64,000 bases of DNA from Rhizohabitans arisaemae (GCF_025996515.1 NZ_BLRH01000009.1:434001-498000), one strand, 5' to 3'. Positions 33,968-44,054 are shown, counted from the stretch's first letter. A program made the numbers and translations. Notes: a model not told the origin generated them from the letters alone.

Positions 33968-35010
33968 GGCGCGGGCACCCCCACGAGCACACCTTCGCGG
34001 AGCCCGGTGCCGGACACCTCGACCCGCCCGGAGGCGAACACGCCCACGGTCACCGGGATCGTCCGTACGGCGACGCCTTCGACCACCTCCAGGCCGTAAC
34101 CGCCCGCGCGGAGCGCGAGCAGCGCCTCGATCGGTACGGACAGCACGTCGCGGCGGGTCCGGCCGCGGAGCTCCACGCTGACGGGGGCCTGGTCCAGGCC
34201 GCGTGTCGTGCTCAAATCGTCCATGGTGACCTCCACGTCCACGGTGGCTCCGCCGTCCTCGTCGGTCTTGGCCACGGTGCCGACCTTGGCGATCTTCCCC
34301 GCCACGACGACCTCGCCGGGGAGCTCGACCTTGACCGGGGCGCCCTTGCCGACCAGGTTCTGTCGTCCCGCGTCCAGGGCGACGGTGACGACCGGCCGGG
34401 TCCCGGTGACGGTCAGCACGGTCTGCCCGGGCCGGGCCGCCGCCCCCACCGCCGCAACCGGCTCCCGTACCCGGACCTCCCCGGGGAGGAACACCACCTG
34501 GGCGCGGGTGACCTCGCCGGTCACCGGTAGGCCGGCGTCCTTCTGCCAAGCGCGCACGGCGGCCACGGTGGCCGGGTCGAAGCGCTCGTCCACGTCGACC
34601 TTGTGGCCGAGCGCCCGCAGATTGGCCTCCAGGTGCCGTACGTCGGCGCCGCCGGGGACGCCGTACCGGAGCGTGCGGTGCATGGGTTTCGGCGCGTACA
34701 TCAGCACGACCGGCTCCCGGTCGACCTCGTACAGGTGCGCGCCGCGCCGGACGACCGCGCCCGCGGCGGGCAGCGCGGTGAGCGTGCCGGCGGCCGCGTT
34801 GACCACCGGGCGGTGCGTGCCGTGGCCGAGGGTGCCGCCGACGGTCACCGTGTCGACGAGGTCGCCGCGCTCGACGGCGACGGTGGCGGGCGTCGCTGCG
34901 GCGGCCTCCCCCGCGACACCGCCGCCCTCGGTGCCGAGGACCGCGGCCGCGGCGACTCCGCCGAGCACGGCCACCCCCAAACCCGACGCGATCAACGTCC
35001 GCCGTCTCAC
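33964..35010 (-). CDS. Efflux adaptor protein with peptidoglycan-binding domain
   Basis: 348 residues, GTG start overlapping the upstream lipoprotein stop. A single N-terminal anchor (TLIASGLGVAVLGGVAAAAVLG) precedes a HlyD-like biotinyl-lipoyl fold (VERGDLVDTVTVGGTL). A peptidoglycan-binding 1 domain is inserted at ~125-170 (VRHLEANLRALGHKVDVDERFD; AAVRAWQKDAGLP). Beta-barrel domains follow. In monoderms such adaptors link a MacB-type permease to the cell wall. Confidence 0.85.
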   Translation of the reverse strand: MRRRTLIASGLGVAVLGGVAAAAVLGTEGGGVAGEAAAATPATVAVERGDLVDTVTVGGTLGHGTHRPVVNAAAGTLTALPAAGAVVRRGAHLYEVDREPVVLMYAPKPMHRTLRYGVPGGADVRHLEANLRALGHKVDVDERFDPATVAAVRAWQKDAGLPVTGEVTRAQVVFLPGEVRVREPVAAVGAAARPGQTVLTVTGTRPVVTVALDAGRQNLVGKGAPVKVELPGEVVVAGKIAKVGTVAKTDEDGGATVDVEVTMDDLSTTRGLDQAPVSVELRGRTRRDVLSVPIEALLALRAGGYGLEVVEGVAVRTIPVTVGVFASGRVEVSGTGLREGVLVGVPAP

Positions 35011-35513
35011 CGGGGCCCGCTCCCCCCACCCGGCTTCTTCCCCTCGCACGCCTTCTCCGCCTTGACGTACTGCGGCGAGTCGGTCGCGGCCCCCGGCTTC
35101 AGCACGATCTCCCCGGCGGCGTCGGGGGCCGGGTCGGGCAGGTCGACGCCGTTCTCGCGCATGCAGGCGGCGTAGGCGAGGTATGCGTCCAGCACCCCGG
35201 GGTCCCCGGCGCCCGGCCGGTCCCCCGCCGCGGACTGCACATACCGGCGGCACGCCTCCTGCGCCTTCTCCAGCACGTCCGCGCCGACCCCCGTCTCGGC
35301 GGCGTTGTACCTGCCGCTCTCCCGCGGGTCCTCGACCGGCACGCCGTTCTCCCGCATGCAGGTCATCCAGTCGGCCAGGCTCTCCTCGGTGCCGCCGCTC
35401 GCGCTCGCCCGCGCGGCGTTCCCGGCCGGTACGGCCTGCGACGCGCAGCCCGCGAGCAGGAGCGCCACCGCCAGAACGGCACCGCCGTGGATCGTGGACC
35501 TCCGTGGTCCCAT
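35007..35513 (-). CDS. Lipoprotein with duplicated CMRENGV motif
   Basis: 168 residues. Signal and lipobox LLLAGC place Cys23 or so as the lipidated residue. Two similar blocks, WMTCMRENGVPVEDP and YAACMRENGVDLPDP, suggest an internal duplication with conserved cysteines. First gene of the efflux operon, with a full-length ribosome-binding site (GGAGGTGATC). Such lipoproteins commonly precede MacAB-like cassettes in actinobacteria; the role is unknown. Confidence 0.82.
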   Translation of the reverse strand: MGPRRSTIHGGAVLAVALLLAGCASQAVPAGNAARASASGGTEESLADWMTCMRENGVPVEDPRESGRYNAAETGVGADVLEKAQEACRRYVQSAAGDRPGAGDPGVLDAYLAYAACMRENGVDLPDPAPDAAGEIVLKPGAATDSPQYVKAEKACEGKKPGGGSGPR

Positions 35514-35655
35514 CGTCGATCACCTCCGTGTCGGATGTGCGGCCAATCTCCCGGCCGAACCTGACCGCGACGGCGCTCCTGGCGGAAAACCCGCAGAATG
35601 TTCCCGGGCGTCCGGTCTTGCTTTGGAGGGTGTACGGCTGGCAGGGGCCGATCGG

Positions 35656-37004
<1,349 letters not shown>

Positions 37005-37008
<4 letters not shown>

Positions 37009-37712
37009 CGCGGCGGCCTGAGCACGTAGCCGACCCCGCGCAGGGTGTGGATCAGCCGCGGGTCGCGGTGGTCGACCTTGCGGCGGAGCGCGGAGACGTA
37101 CTTCTCCACGATGCCGTCGTCGCCGCGGAAGTCGTACGCCCAGACGTGGTCCAGGATCTGCGGCTTGGACAGCACGCGCCCGACGTTGAGCATGAAGTAG
37201 CGCAGAAGTTTGAACTCGGTCGGCGAGAGCTGGATCGGCTGACCGCCGCGCCAGGTCTGGTGGCTCACCTCGTCCAGCTCGATGTCGGCGAAGCTGAGCC
37301 GTGGCGGCGGCTCGACGGACCCGTCGTGGGAGCGCCGCAGTACGGCCCTGATCCTGGCCACCACCTCGTCGAGGCTGAACGGCTTGCTGACGTAGTCGTC
37401 GCCGCCGAGCGTCAGGCCTTTGATCCGGTCGTCGACCGAGTGGCGGGCGGTGAGGAAGAGCACCGGGGTCCGGTCGCCACCCGAACGCAGCCGCCGGATC
37501 ACCTCGAACCCATCCATGTCAGGCAGCATGACGTCCAGGACGATCAGGTCCGGCCGGTGCCGCAGCACCGCCTCCACCGCGCCCACCCCCCTCGGCAGAC
37601 CGACGACCTCGAAGCCGGTGAAGCGGAGGCTGGCCGACAGCAGTTCGAGGATGTCCGGCTCGTCCTCCACCACGAGCAGTCGCGCCTCCGGCGTCCGTCG
37701 GATCTCGACCAC
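37005..37712 (-). CDS. OmpR/PhoB-family response regulator
   Basis: 235 residues from GTG 37712 (GGGGG upstream; a longer frame to 37832 adds an unrelated leader). The receiver has acidic pocket EDEPD, phospho-acceptor Asp60 in LIVLDVMLPDMDG and Lys in SKPFSLDE. The C-terminal winged helix ends RGVGYVLRPPR. Partner of the overlapping kinase; direct targets probably include the efflux operon. Confidence 0.95.
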
Positions 37713-37934
37713 CCCTGCCCCCTTCGTGAGCGACCCCGGAACGCCATCGTGCGCAGCGCGGCTGAGTGCGAGCTGAACGGCCGCCGACCGCAGGATCAGG
37801 ATCGCGCGGGTACGGCCCGGCGTGCCTATCACGGTACTTCGGCGGGCTCATCGCCGCCCTGGCCGACCGGGCACGTTCGCCGTGTCGAGGTGGCGGGTGC
37901 ACGGCTCCTCGCCGTCGTCCCGGCGGAGTATCGG

Positions 37935-37963
37935 GTACGGGCGTTCGCCGGAACCCTGCGACC
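37935..37963 (+). repeat. 29-nt dispersed repeat, copy 1
   Basis: 27 of 29 bases match 39221-39249. In one frame both encode VRAFAGTLRP. Just upstream here the frame reads RLLAVVPAEYR, which resembles the start of the decayed frame at 39046, so this looks like an internally deleted copy. Confidence 0.5.
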
Positions 37964-38011
37964 ATGCGCGCCGCGGAAGTCCCGGCCGACGCCGTGGGAG
38001 AGACTAGGGGG

Positions 38012-38458
38012 GTGAGCATCGACGACGGCCGCCCCACCCCGCCCGTGACAAGCGCCTCCATCGTGGTGCTCACCTTGGCACGACGGGTCGAGACCGAGCT
38101 CAACGGCGCCCTCGCGCCGTTGGACCTCACGGTCGGCAGGCTCGGCCTGCTGGGTCACATCGCGGGCGTGCCCGGAGTGTCGTTCAGCGACCTGGCGCGG
38201 ATGTCGGGGACCACGGTCCAAAGCGTGCACGGCGCGGTGAAGGCCCTCGTCGTCGCCGGGCTGGTGCGCGACCACACCGCCCGGGCCGGGGCCGCCTCGG
38301 CGATCGAGGTCACCCCCCAGGGCGCCCGTCTCCTGAACGAGGCCAGGAAGGCGGTGGCCGAGGTCGACGATCGCCTGTTCGGACCGGACGCCGACCCCGT
38401 CCTGCGGGAGGTCGGCCGGACCGTCCGCAGCGCGTTCGCCGGCGAGCAGACACCCTGA
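38012..38458 (+). CDS. MarR family transcriptional regulator
   Basis: 148 residues from GTG 38012. Winged-helix core: GVSFSDLARMSGTTVQSVHGAVKALVVAGLV, then the wing RAGAASAIEVTPQGARLL. It begins 299 bp from the divergent response regulator. Twin palindromes lie directly after it, in front of the membrane protein gene, making that gene and itself likely targets. Ligand unknown. Confidence 0.87.
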   Translation: MSIDDGRPTPPVTSASIVVLTLARRVETELNGALAPLDLTVGRLGLLGHIAGVPGVSFSDLARMSGTTVQSVHGAVKALVVAGLVRDHTARAGAASAIEVTPQGARLLNEARKAVAEVDDRLFGPDADPVLREVGRTVRSAFAGEQTP

Positions 38459-38481
38459 CCCCTTGGCGAATTCGCCCCAAC

Positions 38482-38526
38482 CTTCAAGGCGCCTGAAGTA
38501 TTGATTATGCTTCAGGCAGCCTGAAG
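38482..38526. promoter_or_regulatory. Twin 17-bp palindromes, candidate MarR operators
   Basis: CTTCAAGGCGCCTGAAG (38482-38498) and CTTCAGGCAGCCTGAAG (38510-38526) share the same arms and lie 28 bp apart centre to centre, between the MarR stop and the next gene's ribosome-binding site. They flank a TATTGATTATG segment that could hold the -10 element. Confidence 0.6.
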
Positions 38527-38546
38527 GTTCTGGAGAAGGGTCCGCC

Positions 38547-39011
38547 ATGGAACACGTCCTGCTGTCGCTGCACGTGCTCGCAAGCATTGTGTTCGTCGGC
38601 GGCTCGGCCGTCGCGACGAGCCTGTTTCCCCGCTACGCACCGGTCGCCGCCGGCTCCCCCGCGGGCACGTCGTCGCCGGACCCGGGAGAGCGCAACCGGG
38701 CGACCGCGGTCGCCCTGCATCGCATCACCCGGGGATACAGCCTCTTCGGGCTGGTCGTCCCCGCCGCCGGCATCGTCCTCGCCACGGCCCAAGGACGCAT
38801 GGGCGAGATCTGGATCACCGTCTCGATGGTCCTCACCGCCGTCGCGGGCGGACTTCTTGCCACCCAGATCTACCCGAAGCAGCGCGAAGCGCTTGGCGAA
38901 CCCGACGACGGGCGGCGACTGCGCACTCTCTCCATGCTCGCCGGAATCTACAACCTGCTCTGGGCGATCGTCGTGGTACTCATGATCGTCCGCCCCGGCT
39001 CCGCCGTGTGA
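38547..39011 (+). CDS. Four-helix membrane protein
   Basis: 154 residues with four predicted membrane helices (starts VLLSLHVLASIVFVGGSAVA; later YSLFGLVVPAAGIVLA, ITVSMVLTAVAGGLLA, YNLLWAIVVVLMIV). Conserved-looking His in helix 1 recalls DUF2269/CopD-like small membrane proteins, but the family is uncertain. ATG follows GGAGAAGGG. Probably controlled by the adjacent MarR protein. Confidence 0.75.
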   Translation: MEHVLLSLHVLASIVFVGGSAVATSLFPRYAPVAAGSPAGTSSPDPGERNRATAVALHRITRGYSLFGLVVPAAGIVLATAQGRMGEIWITVSMVLTAVAGGLLATQIYPKQREALGEPDDGRRLRTLSMLAGIYNLLWAIVVVLMIVRPGSAV

Positions 39012-39045
39012 TCCCGCGCCGGGGCGCGGGTCGCCCGGGAACGGT

Positions 39046-39270
39046 GTGCGGAGGAAGTGGGCGAAGAGAGTGCTCGTCGCGGTGCCGAACCGCCGAGCCT
39101 CATCGGGCGAGTGGGAAGGTGTACCGCGGCGAAAACCTCTGGGTGATCGACGCCTTGGTCGTGCCGGCGACCCCACGGGCCACCGCCGAACTGCCCGTCA
39201 CCGACCTGGCGGAACATCTCGTACGGGCGTTCGCCGGAACACTCCGACCGTACGGAGTGATCGGTGATCG
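39046..39270 (+). pseudogene. Decayed coding element, frameshifted
   Basis: Frame from 39046 reads KRVLVAVPNRRASSGEWEGV, then the pattern continues in another frame as YRGENLWVIDALVVPATPRA and VTDLAEHLVRAFAGTLRPYG. The first block recurs near 40261 and the last near 37935. Not assigned to a family; probably a broken small gene with relic copies on both sides. Confidence 0.4.
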
Positions 39271-39523
39271 CCACAGCACGTGCCATGAATTCCCCATTAT
39301 CCGACACACCATATTATCCACTAGCGGCCTCTAGGATGGATTAAGTCCCGCCTACATATTCCAATCTTGGCCTCCCAATAGATATTCAGCAGACCAGAAG
39401 TCAAAACTGTAGAAATTTGACACGCCACGAGCGGGGCACAATCGACACGAACCCTGGCCACCCTCATCCGACCCACCCATAATGTTGCTCGGAAATGGAT
39501 GAGAGCATCGGAGGGAAGCAAGA
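39271..39523. other. AT-rich intergenic stretch
   Basis: Base composition is visibly lower in GC than the surroundings. No supported gene. It leads into the similarly lower-GC inhibitor gene, which suggests that both arrived together. Confidence 0.4.
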
Positions 39524-39976
39524 ATGTCAACCCCCGCAGGCCGCAAACCTGGCTGGCGCATCCTTGGAGCCGTCGTACTCACCATCGGGTCCGCAGCGGT
39601 GATGGCGACCACGCCAAGCCAGGCTTCCGGCTCAGCTTTGGTGAAGAGCTCTTCCTCCATCATGGCGAACCAGGATGGTATCTGCAGTGGCGGTGAGATC
39701 TGCTTTGCCGCTCAGTCCGTCGGCAACCAGAGCCTGTCCGACTTCTCCACCAACGACGCTAATCTAAACAACAACCAGTACCTTTCACCGGGCGTAAACC
39801 GGGGACTCACCGTCGGAAACACTGCCCGCTGGGCCTGGAATTACGACAGCGTCAGAACCGCCGTCATCTGCACCGGCGTCAATTACACCGGTAGTTGCGC
39901 AGGAATCCCACCAAACTCCGGCGGGCAGTTGAACGTCACCTATCGCGCCAACGTCGAATCGGTTTACTGGCAATAA
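39524..39976 (+). CDS. Secreted peptidase inhibitor family I36-like protein
   Basis: 150 residues. Signal peptide ~10-35 (WRILGAVVLTIGSAAVMATTPSQA). The mature part starts with DGICSGGEICFAAQS, the entry of the I36 (Streptomyces metalloproteinase inhibitor) crystallin-like fold, and ends CTGVNYTGSCAGIP...VESVYWQ, with four cysteines. Asn- and Ser-rich and lower in GC than its neighbours. ATG follows GAGGGAAG. May restrain secreted peptidases; the target is unknown. Confidence 0.75.
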   Translation: MSTPAGRKPGWRILGAVVLTIGSAAVMATTPSQASGSALVKSSSSIMANQDGICSGGEICFAAQSVGNQSLSDFSTNDANLNNNQYLSPGVNRGLTVGNTARWAWNYDSVRTAVICTGVNYTGSCAGIPPNSGGQLNVTYRANVESVYWQ

Positions 39977-40260
39977 TTTGCCCACACCGGCTTGTCGGGG
40001 AGCGTTCGGAAATCCGGGCGCTCCCCTCGCGATGTTCGCGCGTCTCGCACACGCCTGAAACAAAGAACCCGGAAATCGCGGATAAGGCCGGACCCGCCCG
40101 TACTCTCGGTAGACGACAGGGGTGTGGCACGGGTTGGCCGTCGAGCCACCTGAGACAGTCCAGGCGGCGGCCCGGCCGGCCGATATGGCCGGCGGCCGTG
40201 CCAAAACACCCTAACAGGTCGACTCCACTGCGCCAGGGTCCGCGCTCTCCCGAGAGCGGA

Positions 40261-40330
40261 GTACGAATGAGGTGGCCGCGCAGGGTACTTGTGGTGGTAC
40301 CGAATCGCCGGGTGTCGGCGGCTGAAGGGA
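40261..40330 (+). repeat. Decayed copy of the 39046 element
   Basis: Encodes MRWPRRVLVVVPNRRVSAAEG, clearly similar to the frame at 39046 in protein and partly in DNA, with no continuation. The remainder of 39977-40402 holds nothing else that can be supported. Confidence 0.4.
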
Positions 40331-40402
40331 GCAGGTCGGGACGGCCACGGCGAGCCGCGGCAGGCCTTGCCAGACTCGGCTCGGGGCGAGCCGGGCCGGG
40401 CG

Positions 40403-41095
40403 TCAGGACGAGCCGGAGCCCGCGGCGAGACGAACCTCGGTGTGTCCGGCGTCGGGGAGTTCCCGGCGATCGCCGGTCGGCCGCCGTCCGCGATCCTCGC
40501 CGCCGGGCTCCGCGGGGAACAGGCGGGTGAACAGCGCGCCGGTCGCCTCGCCGAACCGCCGGGCGTCCGCGGCGGGCGGAAGCAGGTCGGGGACGGCCGC
40601 GGTGAGCTGAAGCAGGCCGACCCAGAGCGCGTACGCCTGCAGCGCGCCGTCGGTGGCCTCCTCCTCGGCCAGGCCGATCTCGCGGAGGCAGGCGGCCATG
40701 AATCCGAGGCGCCGATGGCCCGCCTCGCGAACGGCGCGGGAGACCCGGGGGTCGCCCACCTTCCCCAGGAGGTCGATCTCGGCCCGCGCCCAGGAGCTCA
40801 GGTGATGCACGATGCCGAACAGCTCCTGAAGCCGGTGCCGCGGATCGTCGATCCCCTCCAGCCGGTCGATGATCTCCTCGGTGCCCCGGAGCCAGCGGTC
40901 CAGGACCGCCTGAACCAGTTCACCGCGGTCCTTGAAGTGCCAGTAGAAACTGCCCTTGGTGGTGCCGAGCCGTTTGGCGACGGGTTCGACCGCCACCGCG
41001 TCGAGGCCCCCTTCCATGAACGCCTGGTAGGCGGACTCGGTCCAGTCCCCGGTGGAGAGGCGTTTGCTGGTTGCCCGTACGGCCGACATGTCCAT
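40403..41095 (-). CDS. TetR family regulator of the adjacent SRPBCC gene
   Basis: 230 residues. HTH region: GGLDAVAVEPVAKRLGTTKGSFYWHFKDRGELVQA. The C-terminal ~30 residues are Arg/Gly/Asp-rich and look disordered. ATG 41095 (or 41089) lies inside a perfect palindrome and has no ribosome-binding site, so the mRNA is probably leaderless. Divergent from the SRPBCC gene across 57 bp containing two operators. Confidence 0.88.
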   Translation of the reverse strand: MDMSAVRATSKRLSTGDWTESAYQAFMEGGLDAVAVEPVAKRLGTTKGSFYWHFKDRGELVQAVLDRWLRGTEEIIDRLEGIDDPRHRLQELFGIVHHLSSWARAEIDLLGKVGDPRVSRAVREAGHRRLGFMAACLREIGLAEEEATDGALQAYALWVGLLQLTAAVPDLLPPAADARRFGEATGALFTRLFPAEPGGEDRGRRPTGDRRELPDAGHTEVRLAAGSGSS

Positions 41096-41132
41096 ACGGT
41101 ACCGTATGCGACCGACCATACGGGTGCGTATG
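41093..41132. promoter_or_regulatory. Twin TetR operators
   Basis: CATACGGTACCGTATG (41093-41108, perfect palindrome) and CATACGGGTGCGTATG (41117-41132, arms CATACG/CGTATG) lie 24 bp apart on centres in the divergent promoter. The first overlaps the TetR start codon. Confidence 0.75.
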
Positions 41133-41152
41133 GATACCGGGGAGGTTACGTC

Positions 41153-42103
41153 GTGATCGTCAACGTACATGAGCGGGCCATTCCCGTACCCCCACAACAG
41201 CTGGGCGACATGCTGGAGACCTTGGGCACGGTACGGGATGAGATCTGGCATTCGGACCTGGTGCAGCCGATCGCCCTGAACAACGGACTCCAGGTCGGGT
41301 CACGCGGCGGGCACGGCCCCGTCCGCTACACCGTGGTCGAGCACACTCCCTGCAGATTCATCCGGTTCCGGTTCGAACCCGGCGTCGGGCTGGTCGGACA
41401 CCACTGGTTCGAGGTCGTCGAATCGGCGGACCCCGAAAGCGGCGCCCCGCGGACCGTCCTCCGGCACACGATCAAAGCCCGGCCCACCCTCTGGGGCCGG
41501 ATCAGCTGGCCGCTGCTGATCCGCCCCATCCACGAAGGGGCGGTCCAGGACATGCTCGACCACATCGAGCGCACCGTGACCGGCACCGCCAACCGCGGCA
41601 AACCCACCACGCGATGGGCGCGGTGGCTCGCCCCGCGCCTGCGCCGCCGCCACGTCACCCGGCGCCGGATCGATCCCGGTCCCCTCCTCTCCTCGGCGCT
41701 GGAGCCCACCGCCGCCGGCGACTCCTACGCGACCCCGCTGCTCCCCTCCGACAGCGTCGACCCGGCGGCCTGGGCCCGCGTGCTCCTCGGCGGGACGACC
41801 CGGCTCAGGCGGCTCCACGACGCCCTGGCCGGACCGGCCCCGGATCCGGCGACCGGCTTCCCGGTGCTCGCCACCGCCGAGGACGAGCTGGTCCTGGGCC
41901 TGGACCTCCGGCACCTGTCCTTGCGGATCGGCGTCCGCGTCGTCGACTCCCGGGTCCGCCTCACCACCACGGTGCGGGCCCACTCGCGGGCCGGCGCCCT
42001 TCGCTGGGCGGTCCTGCGGCGGCTGTACCCGTCCGCCGTACGGCACACCATGGCGACCGCACCCGCCGTGGCCGACCGGGCCGGGACGGCGCTGTCCCGC
42101 TGA
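41153..42103 (+). CDS. SRPBCC-domain protein
   Basis: 316 residues from GTG 41153, GGGAGG upstream. The N-terminal ~150 residues form a START/SRPBCC-like ligand pocket (VHERAIPVPPQQLGDMLETLG; HTPCRFIRFRFEPG; GHHWFEV). The C-terminal half (from ~residue 185: DSYATPLLPSDSVDPAAWARVLL) resembles a DUF2867-type module with the same general fold. Ligand unknown. The twin operators indicate TetR repression. Confidence 0.75.
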   Translation: MIVNVHERAIPVPPQQLGDMLETLGTVRDEIWHSDLVQPIALNNGLQVGSRGGHGPVRYTVVEHTPCRFIRFRFEPGVGLVGHHWFEVVESADPESGAPRTVLRHTIKARPTLWGRISWPLLIRPIHEGAVQDMLDHIERTVTGTANRGKPTTRWARWLAPRLRRRHVTRRRIDPGPLLSSALEPTAAGDSYATPLLPSDSVDPAAWARVLLGGTTRLRRLHDALAGPAPDPATGFPVLATAEDELVLGLDLRHLSLRIGVRVVDSRVRLTTTVRAHSRAGALRWAVLRRLYPSAVRHTMATAPAVADRAGTALSR

Positions 42104-42113
42104 AGGATGCCGC

Positions 42114-42545
42114 TCAGGGGTGCTTCCACGCCCCTTTGAGGATCTTGTCCACCGCGTTGCGCGGGCCGTGGACGGCCAGTCCGACCAGGTCCAGGCGGTC
42201 ACGGCCCACCGCGCGGACGGCGGCCCGGTTGCTCCGGTCGTCGCCGGTGGCGAACAGGTCCGCGGTGAAGATCGACAAATGGACGCCCCGGCCGAGCGCG
42301 CGGGAGTGCGCCGCGGTCAGCAGCTCCTTCGTCCCCTCGAACACCATCACCGGCTGCCGGAACATCCGCAGGTAGCCGGTACCGTCGGCGTCCTGGTACG
42401 GCTCCCCCACGACCTCGGGGGCCTCGGTGCCGAACCCGCTCACCAGAAAGGCGGTGACGTTGAGCCGCTGCCAGGCCGGCATGTCCTCGCGGAGCAGCAC
42501 CGCGATCTTCGTGTCGAAGCGGACGGGCATCTCGTCGGTTTCCAT
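42114..42545 (-). CDS. DUF2000 family protein
   Basis: 143 residues: KIAVLLREDMPAWQRLNVTAFLVSG and VFEGTKELLTAAHSRAL match the DUF2000 pattern, distantly related to peptidyl-tRNA hydrolase folds. Function unknown. In actinobacteria it is commonly paired with a divergent AraC regulator, and the relic of one lies 51 bp upstream. No clear ribosome-binding site at 42545; ATG 42530 is an alternative. Confidence 0.8.
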   Translation of the reverse strand: METDEMPVRFDTKIAVLLREDMPAWQRLNVTAFLVSGFGTEAPEVVGEPYQDADGTGYLRMFRQPVMVFEGTKELLTAAHSRALGRGVHLSIFTADLFATGDDRSNRAAVRAVGRDRLDLVGLAVHGPRNAVDKILKGAWKHP

Positions 42546-42595
42546 GCGGGAGATTCTGTCCCCGGCCCGCGACCGGGGTCTTGTACGATTTTTGC

Positions 42596-42838
42596 GTGGT
42601 CGCCCGCCAGGAGGTCACCGCATGGCGGCCCGCGATCGCCGGGGTCAGCGAGGTCTTCCACGCGCGTTTCGTCGACCACGTCTATCCGATGCACGCCCAT
42701 GCGGCTTCCACGACCAGCCCCACCTCACCCGGCACTTCACCCGGATCGTCGGCGTGGGTCCGGGAGCCTACGCCCGGTTCTTCGCCCGGCATCTGGGCCG
42801 GCCGCGGCCGGCCCCGCCGTCAGGCCGGCGGCCGGTAG
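42596..42838 (+). pseudogene. AraC family regulator relic with internal deletion
   Basis: GTG 42596 opens a normal AraC N-terminus (ARQEVTAWRPAIAGVSEVFHARFVDHVYPMHAH). After ~34 residues the sequence jumps, in another frame, to the extreme end of the AraC HTH (GFHDQPHLTRHFTRIVGVGPGAYARFF). About 200 codons, including most of both domains, are missing, so the gene is dead. It diverges from the DUF2000 gene it presumably regulated. Confidence 0.75.
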
Positions 42839-43238
42839 GCGGTGCCGGCCAGGAGACGGGGCTTGAGCAGCACCGAACGGCCCGTGAAGGAGCCCGGTGG
42901 ACTTCTCCTATCGTGACCGGCCGTTCCAATGCGGATGGCGTCTTCGACAGACCGTGCCATGGCGTTCATACATCAGATAATCCGGCTAATAGCTCCACAA
43001 AACACCCTTTTAGCCAGCTACAGCCTGGCGGGTTCTAGAAACCCGGACGCCTTTTCCCGGGGTCGGACGATCCCGCTGGTCAGGGCCGCCATCCGGTCCT
43101 CTTTGGCACGGCCGGAGCGAATTCCTGGACGTCTTCCCAACTTCTCCTGAAAATATCCGAAATACCGGTAGGGGTAGCTCTCTCCACCAGTTAATGTGTC
43201 ATCAACCGATGAATCCCCTTCACAAGTGGAAGATGCCT
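42839..43238. other. Gene-free stretch upstream of a methyltransferase
   Basis: A lower-GC segment (42950-43030) and short frames without family resemblance. No strong hairpin or repeat; it must hold the methyltransferase promoter. Confidence 0.4.
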
Positions 43239-44054
43239 GTGACTGGTACTTCACCCGAGTTCCCCGGAGAGCAGTGGACCGCCTTGGACACCGGAGTCGC
43301 CCACACGGCACGTGTCTGGAACTACTGGCTGGGCGGCAAGGACAACTACGCCGCCGATCGCCAGGTGGGTGAACAGATCCGGGAAGTCATTCCCGACATC
43401 ATCACCTCGGCCCGGGCGGACCGCGCCTTTCTCGGGCGAGCCGTCCGCTATCTGGTGGCCGACGCGGGGATCCGGCAGTTTCTGGACCTCGGCACCGGCC
43501 TGCCCACCGCGGGAAACACCCATGAGGTCGCCCAGGAGCTGGCACCCGAGAGCCGCATCGTCTATGTGGACAACGACCCGCTCGTCCTGATTCACGCCCG
43601 CGCCCTGCTCAACGGGACCCCGGAAGGGGCGACCGACTACATCGAGGCCGACGCGCGAAACACCGAGCAGGTCGTCCAGGCCGCCTCCCGGACGCTCGAC
43701 CTCGGCCGGCCCGTCGGGCTGATGCTGCTGGGGATCCTGAACTTCATCACCGACGACGACGAAGCCGTCGAGATCATCGACCGGCTCGTCGCCGCCGTCC
43801 CCTCGGGGAGCCACCTGGCGATCGCCCACCCCACCAGCGAGGTCAACACCGAGGCCGCGCTGGAGTCCCTGCGCCTGTGGAACGAGCACGGCGAACCGAA
43901 GATCTGCTTCCGCAGCCGCGAGGAGCTCATCCGGCTCTTCGACGGACTGGAGCTCCTGGAACCGGGTGTGGTCAGCTGCTCCCTGTGGCGGCCCGAGGCG
44001 GGCGAGACGCCCGCGCCCGTCTACCAGTTCTGCGGCCTCGCCCGCAAACCCTGA
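43239..44054 (+). CDS. SAM-dependent methyltransferase, DUF574 family (second copy)
   Basis: 271 residues from GTG 43239 (GGAAG 6 nt upstream; ATG 43233 is possible). Family marks in order: RVWNYWLGGKDNYAADR, RQFLDLGTGLPTAGNTHEVA, VYVDNDPLVLIHARALL, DLGRPVGLMLLGILNFI. Only moderately similar to the copy at 24602, so not a recent duplication. Acceptor unknown. Ends at a hairpin shared with the convergent hydrolase. Confidence 0.88.
   Translation: MTGTSPEFPGEQWTALDTGVAHTARVWNYWLGGKDNYAADRQVGEQIREVIPDIITSARADRAFLGRAVRYLVADAGIRQFLDLGTGLPTAGNTHEVAQELAPESRIVYVDNDPLVLIHARALLNGTPEGATDYIEADARNTEQVVQAASRTLDLGRPVGLMLLGILNFITDDDEAVEIIDRLVAAVPSGSHLAIAHPTSEVNTEAALESLRLWNEHGEPKICFRSREELIRLFDGLELLEPGVVSCSLWRPEAGETPAPVYQFCGLARKP

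Noticed and set aside
42929-43150. 73-codon plus frame before the second methyltransferase
   Set aside because: No ribosome-binding site or family resemblance.
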